Of a DNA stretch of 64,000 nucleotides, positions 60,602 to 64,000 are shown one piece after another. Position 1 is the stretch's first letter. Each line of letters opens with the position of its first letter. The stretch comes from Caprimulgus europaeus (lineage: Eukaryota; Chordata; Aves; Caprimulgiformes; Caprimulgidae): NCBI GenBank assembly GCA_907165065.1, contig OU015523.1:23277834-23341833 (forward strand), given 5' to 3'. Position numbers and translations under genes: made by a program. The notes under the pieces were generated by a model. That model was not told the DNA's origin. It searched no databases and saw only the letters and a program-made list of their open reading frames with translations.

Positions 60602-60631
60602 GGGGGTGGGTTTTTTTTGGGGGGGTTGGGG
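60602..60631 (+). other. G-run cluster, possible G-quadruplex
   Basis: Runs of 5, 3, 7 and 4 G separated by T, eight T and TT. The eight-base loop is just beyond the usual seven-base limit, so folding is plausible but not assured. Confidence 0.6.
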
Positions 60632-62333
60632 TTTTTTAGTTTTTCTCCCTTTTTCTCTTTTCAGGGATTCTATTCACTCCAAATCCTGCTGAAAAGTTGG
60701 AGAAACCTCTTTTCACCCAAGTCTGGTCTTGGTGACTATTTTTTGTTCTGAGGTGTTCATACTTGAGTAATAACCAGTAACGTGAGTAGTATGGCCTTGG
60801 CAGTGTATATCACACCTTATTTTTACTGAGATCACTGTTATATCCTATCCATACATTACTTGATTGTGCATATTTGGACTGTTAAAAACAACTACCCAGC
60901 TGAAAAATTCTTTTCAAATAGGAAGGCATACAGCATAAGCATTGTATCACCTAGTGCAAAGAGAAAGATGTTTTGGTATCCAGATGAGAGAAATGCTTGT
61001 TAATGCCTGTGCAATTGTTCAATAATGAAACAAATGGAGTGTTAAGGGTTTAGGATGGGGCACTATATTGTGCATTTTTTTAGTATTTGCTTTGATTGTC
61101 TATCTGTGTTCTCCTGTAGTTGGAGAAAAAATTGGACTTTAAGGTTTTCATCCCTACTCGTTCTTCCAGCTAAATCACTGCCATCTCAATTATGTTGCAA
61201 TTAATCTAGTATGAGGACATAGTCTAAAATGAGTTAAAGCTGTCTCTAAAAGTAAGCTATCCTACATTTTCTGGAGACGGTGAAACAGTCAGAATTATGA
61301 TCTAAACCTGTAAGACTGAAGTCTGGGAAAAGTCATGTAAAGGGTATACAAAAAGTGTTGTAAAGATTGGGTTGATTACAACTTAACTGTTACAACATTG
61401 AAGAATACTTTGTAGAGAAAGTCACATTATTCTCTGCCTCCTGCAAGACATTTTTCACTATAACAATCAGGTCCTGAGACTGAATGCAAAATCAGGTTGT
61501 TGCATCAAAATCATGCTCATGAACCTGATATGTAAACATATTTTTTCCCGTCTCCTTTTTTGCTCTGATAAAAAATGACAAATTTTTGCTTTAAATGTCA
61601 TAAACATGTTCGGAATTAACATCCATTTCAAAAAAAAAATTTGTTTTCATCATTATTTTTTGGATCTCCACAAATTAAGTTAAAATCATTCATTATTTGT
61701 AGATCTTGTTTTAAATATTTTCTTGACAGCACTGCAGGTTAAAATAATAAATATTTTTTGGATATCCAAAGATAACAATCAGGTAACAGGTTTTCTTGAT
61801 TATTCAAGTCTTTGAGCTTTTCTGATAGGGAAATGTGCTTCCCTCTAGTTGTAGCCAAGGAAACTGAATATCAGAAAAGGATGTAACAGAGAGCACCTGC
61901 AAAAAACTAACGCCACAAAAAAAAAAGTTAAGGAAAGATATTAATGGAAAAATCTGTTTCACCATGACTTTATCAATTCTTCTTTCCCACTAAAAATGTC
62001 TATGGTAGTTTAGTTTGAAACAGTTTAAATATAGGTCACCCTGACTAATAAACCTGCTTAGTGCAGGATATGTTTCTAATGGGAAAGTTATTGTGGAAGA
62101 GCTCATGTGCCTAACATTCAGCCCTTTTAGTCTTTCTGTAACACCCTTTTATGACTACAGACTTTATCCGTACAAATCCTGGGATTGCCTATATGAGAAG
62201 CCAGAGTTAAAGAATTGCTCCTCTCTTTTATCCTTTCCTCCTCTTGAATGAATCTATAGGGAAGATATAGACATACACAGCAATTCTATTGGCGTATGTA
62301 AAAATAAATTTCTAAATTTTTCTACATTTCAAA

Positions 62334-62363
62334 TTTTTTACATTTTTTAAAAAATGTAAAAAA
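62334..62363. repeat. Perfect 30-bp AT palindrome
   Basis: TTTTTTACATTTTTT followed without spacer by its exact reverse complement AAAAAATGTAAAAAA. Confidence 0.92.
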
Positions 62364-62809
62364 AAGATGATTAATTTTGTTGTGATATTTCAATGTTCAA
62401 CTTCTAATCCCCATAATGATTTCTTAAATACCTAAAAGAAAGAAGACATCTTATTCCCATACATTAAAAAAAACTAGTTACAATTTAGTTTTGTGAATGT
62501 TTTAATTTTATTTATTTTCCCTCACTCCACTTTAGATTTTTTTAGTCATAAATTGGGGTAAGCTCAGTAAATGATTTGGAATTGCTCTTTGATGTAAGTT
62601 ATGCTTGCTTGCTTTGTTATAGCTTCCTTTTAGTGTCTCTGTCTATCTGTTTATGCATTATCTCCCTCCCACTTTATACAATGTGTTGGTGTTGTGAAAT
62701 GCCTTGTGTAGTGATATCTCTAGCAGAATACATGATTTTTATTTGCTTGGGTTATTTAGATATTTATATTGTTCTTTCTTGATCTTAAATTCATTTTAAA
62801 TCTTTACTG

Positions 62810-63126
62810 TCCACTCAGTTGGTGAGGAGCACAACAGCTGCCACAGTAAGTTCCACGGCTCGGTGTGAGGGGGAGGTCCCAGAGCGAGGGAAAGATGCAG
62901 ACATGACACCGAGTCCCATCATGACCTCCAGGTACCACACCTTCTTGTTTTCAGGACAGTCCTTTCCCTCACAAATATGGATTTGAAGAGGTGTTTCTCT
63001 AGTGCTCATTGGCCCAGCCTGGGCTGGGGGGTCTGAGATTTCTGCTCTCATAAGGTTGACCTTCCCCCACTCCAAAAACAAAATTGCTTCCCTCCCCCAC
63101 TCCACACACACAAACCCACCACACTT
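62810..63126. other. GC-richer block of unknown origin abutting a CR1
   Basis: A roughly 317-bp block of mixed composition that begins abruptly after AT-rich DNA and runs into the truncated 5' end of a CR1. On the minus strand a frame of 112 codons (63153-62815) is open and ends in a stop just inside the block edge. It includes CEGKDCPENKKVWYLEVMMG, which I do not recognise. It may be retroviral internal sequence, an unknown repeat or a retrocopied fragment. No poly(A) tail or LTR ends seen. Confidence 0.4.
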
Positions 63127-64000
63127 CAGCAGGGGCATATCGTCCCTGACCAATCTGGTGACCTTTTATGACATTGGTCAATAAGGCTAAAGCAACTGAT
63201 GTAATCTACCTGGACTTGTACAAGGCTATTCACACAGTTCATCATGAGATCCTGGTCTCTAAATTGGAAAAATGTGGGTTTGATGGATGGACCACTTGAT
63301 GGATAAGGAATTGGCTGGATAGTCAGACTCAAAGAGTTGTGGTCAACAGCTCAATATACAAGTGGAAACCGGTGACTAGTGGTGTCCCTCAAGGGTCGGT
63401 ATTGGGTCTGGTGCTGTTCAACATCCATGTCAGTGACATGGACCATGGGATTGAGTGCACCCTCAGCAAGTTTGCTGATGACACCAAGCTGTGTGGTGCA
63501 GTTCATATGCTGGAGGGAGAGGACGCCATCCAGAGGGACCTTGACAGGCTTGAGAGGTGGGCCTGTGCTAACCTTGTGAAGTTCAACAAGGCCAAATGCA
63601 AGGTCTGGCACCTGTGTTGGGCCAATCCCAAACAGGCTGGGAGATGAGTGACTTGAGACCTGTTCCAAGGAGAAGGACTTGGGGTAAGTAGTGGACGAGA
63701 AGTTAAACATGAGCCAGCAATGTGTGCTTGCAGCCCAGAAGGCCAACTGTATCCTGGTCTGCATCAAGAGAAGAGTGGCCAGCAGGTTGAGGGAGGTGAT
63801 TCTCCCCCTCTACTCTGCTCTTGTGAGGCCTCACCTGGAGTACTGTGTCCAGTTCTGGAGCCCCCAACACAAGAAAGACATGGACCTGTTAGAATGAGTC
63901 CAGAGGAGGGCCATGAGGATGATCAGAGGCTGGAGCACCTCTCCTACGAGGACAGGCTGAGAGAGTTGGGGCTGTTCAGCATGGAAAAGAGAAGGTTTCA
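63127..64000 (+). mobile_element. CR1 LINE, RT to C-terminus, runs off the window
   Basis: 5'-truncated CR1 on +. It starts in the block corresponding to KGKSCLTNLV (here [14 protein letters not shown]). Motif A is degraded ([11 protein letters not shown], 63209-63240). The 63339-63647 frame holds [18 protein letters not shown], the intact catalytic [12 protein letters not shown] (about 63465-63500) and [15 protein letters not shown] later frame from 63691 reads [20 protein letters not shown] and [20 protein letters not shown]. The 3' end lies beyond 64000. Same subfamily as 56821-57960, which has the complementary 5' part on the opposite strand. Confidence 0.95.

Larger units (their letters stand above)
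57961..62809. other. AT-rich non-coding DNA
   Basis: Nothing coding recognised. Contains a G/T-rich tract at 58045-58083, a G-run cluster at 60602-60631, a short tandem CTGATAACTA duplication near 59549-59571 and a 30-bp palindrome at 62334-62363. The stretch 60060-60360 is less AT-rich but unrecognised. Confidence 0.55.

Noticed and set aside
62576-62782. Hydrophobic 68-codon frame resembling a small membrane protein
   Set aside because: T-rich DNA yields Leu/Ile/Phe/Cys-rich translations; no other support.
1-64000. CRISPR arrays, tRNA or rRNA genes, bacterial operons, CpG island promoter
   Set aside because: No regularly spaced direct repeats, no tRNA-like A/B boxes or conserved rRNA stretches, no compact gene order and no long CpG-rich region outside LTRs. 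The sequence is vertebrate non-coding DNA.

Overview
This window looks like non-coding DNA from a bird, probably from a neoavian lineage. It is AT-rich throughout. Its identifiable content is almost all retroelement debris typical of bird genomes: 5'-truncated CR1 LINEs ending in the ATTCTGTGA/ATTCTATGA-type terminal repeats, and solitary long terminal repeats (LTRs) of endogenous retroviruses. I found no convincing exon, RNA gene or CRISPR array. The open reading frames present are CR1 reverse-transcriptase (RT) fragments, readings through LTRs, or short chance frames in AT-rich DNA.

Layout. 1-917 and 2557-3178 hold two parts of CR1 ORF2/3' end on +, separated by 1.6 kb of unrelated AT-rich DNA. 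7255-8389 is a roughly 1.1 kb solo LTR (type A, +), and 20613-21759 is a second type A LTR on - with a perfect 5-bp target-site duplication (TSD). 10960-11165 is an ancient CR1/L3-like 3' end (+). 13630-14883 is a type B LTR (5-bp TSD) split by a complete type C LTR at 13651-14312 (4-bp TSD, TATA box, AATAAA). 29637-29951 is a compact candidate LTR (type D) with a perfect 6-bp TSD. 31780-31890 is a weak ancient LINE C-terminus. 34241-34532 is a CR1 scrap. 36285-37245 is a highly diverged CR1/L3-like LINE on - that still reads FADD. 41195-42980, 47500-48125 and 48459-51075 are CR1 copies on -, and the last is interrupted by a + CR1 (49120-50562). 52829-53317 is a second type B LTR with an internal deletion. 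56821-57960 (-) and 63127-64000 (+, runs off the window) are CR1 copies of one subfamily.

No genes work together here. The value of the window is its stratigraphy: nested insertions with readable TSDs give a relative order of retroelement activity, from old L3-like LINEs to younger CR1s and at least four LTR families. Several structures are not explained by named repeats: a 23-pair hairpin at 15774-15828, a 19-pair hairpin at 32686-32730, perfect 30-bp palindromes at 45917 and 62334, an 83-bp duplication 2.56 kb apart (43292 and 45852), and GC-richer blocks of unknown origin at 22036-22285 and 62810-63126. Repeat family names are from memory of avian repeats and were not checked against a library.
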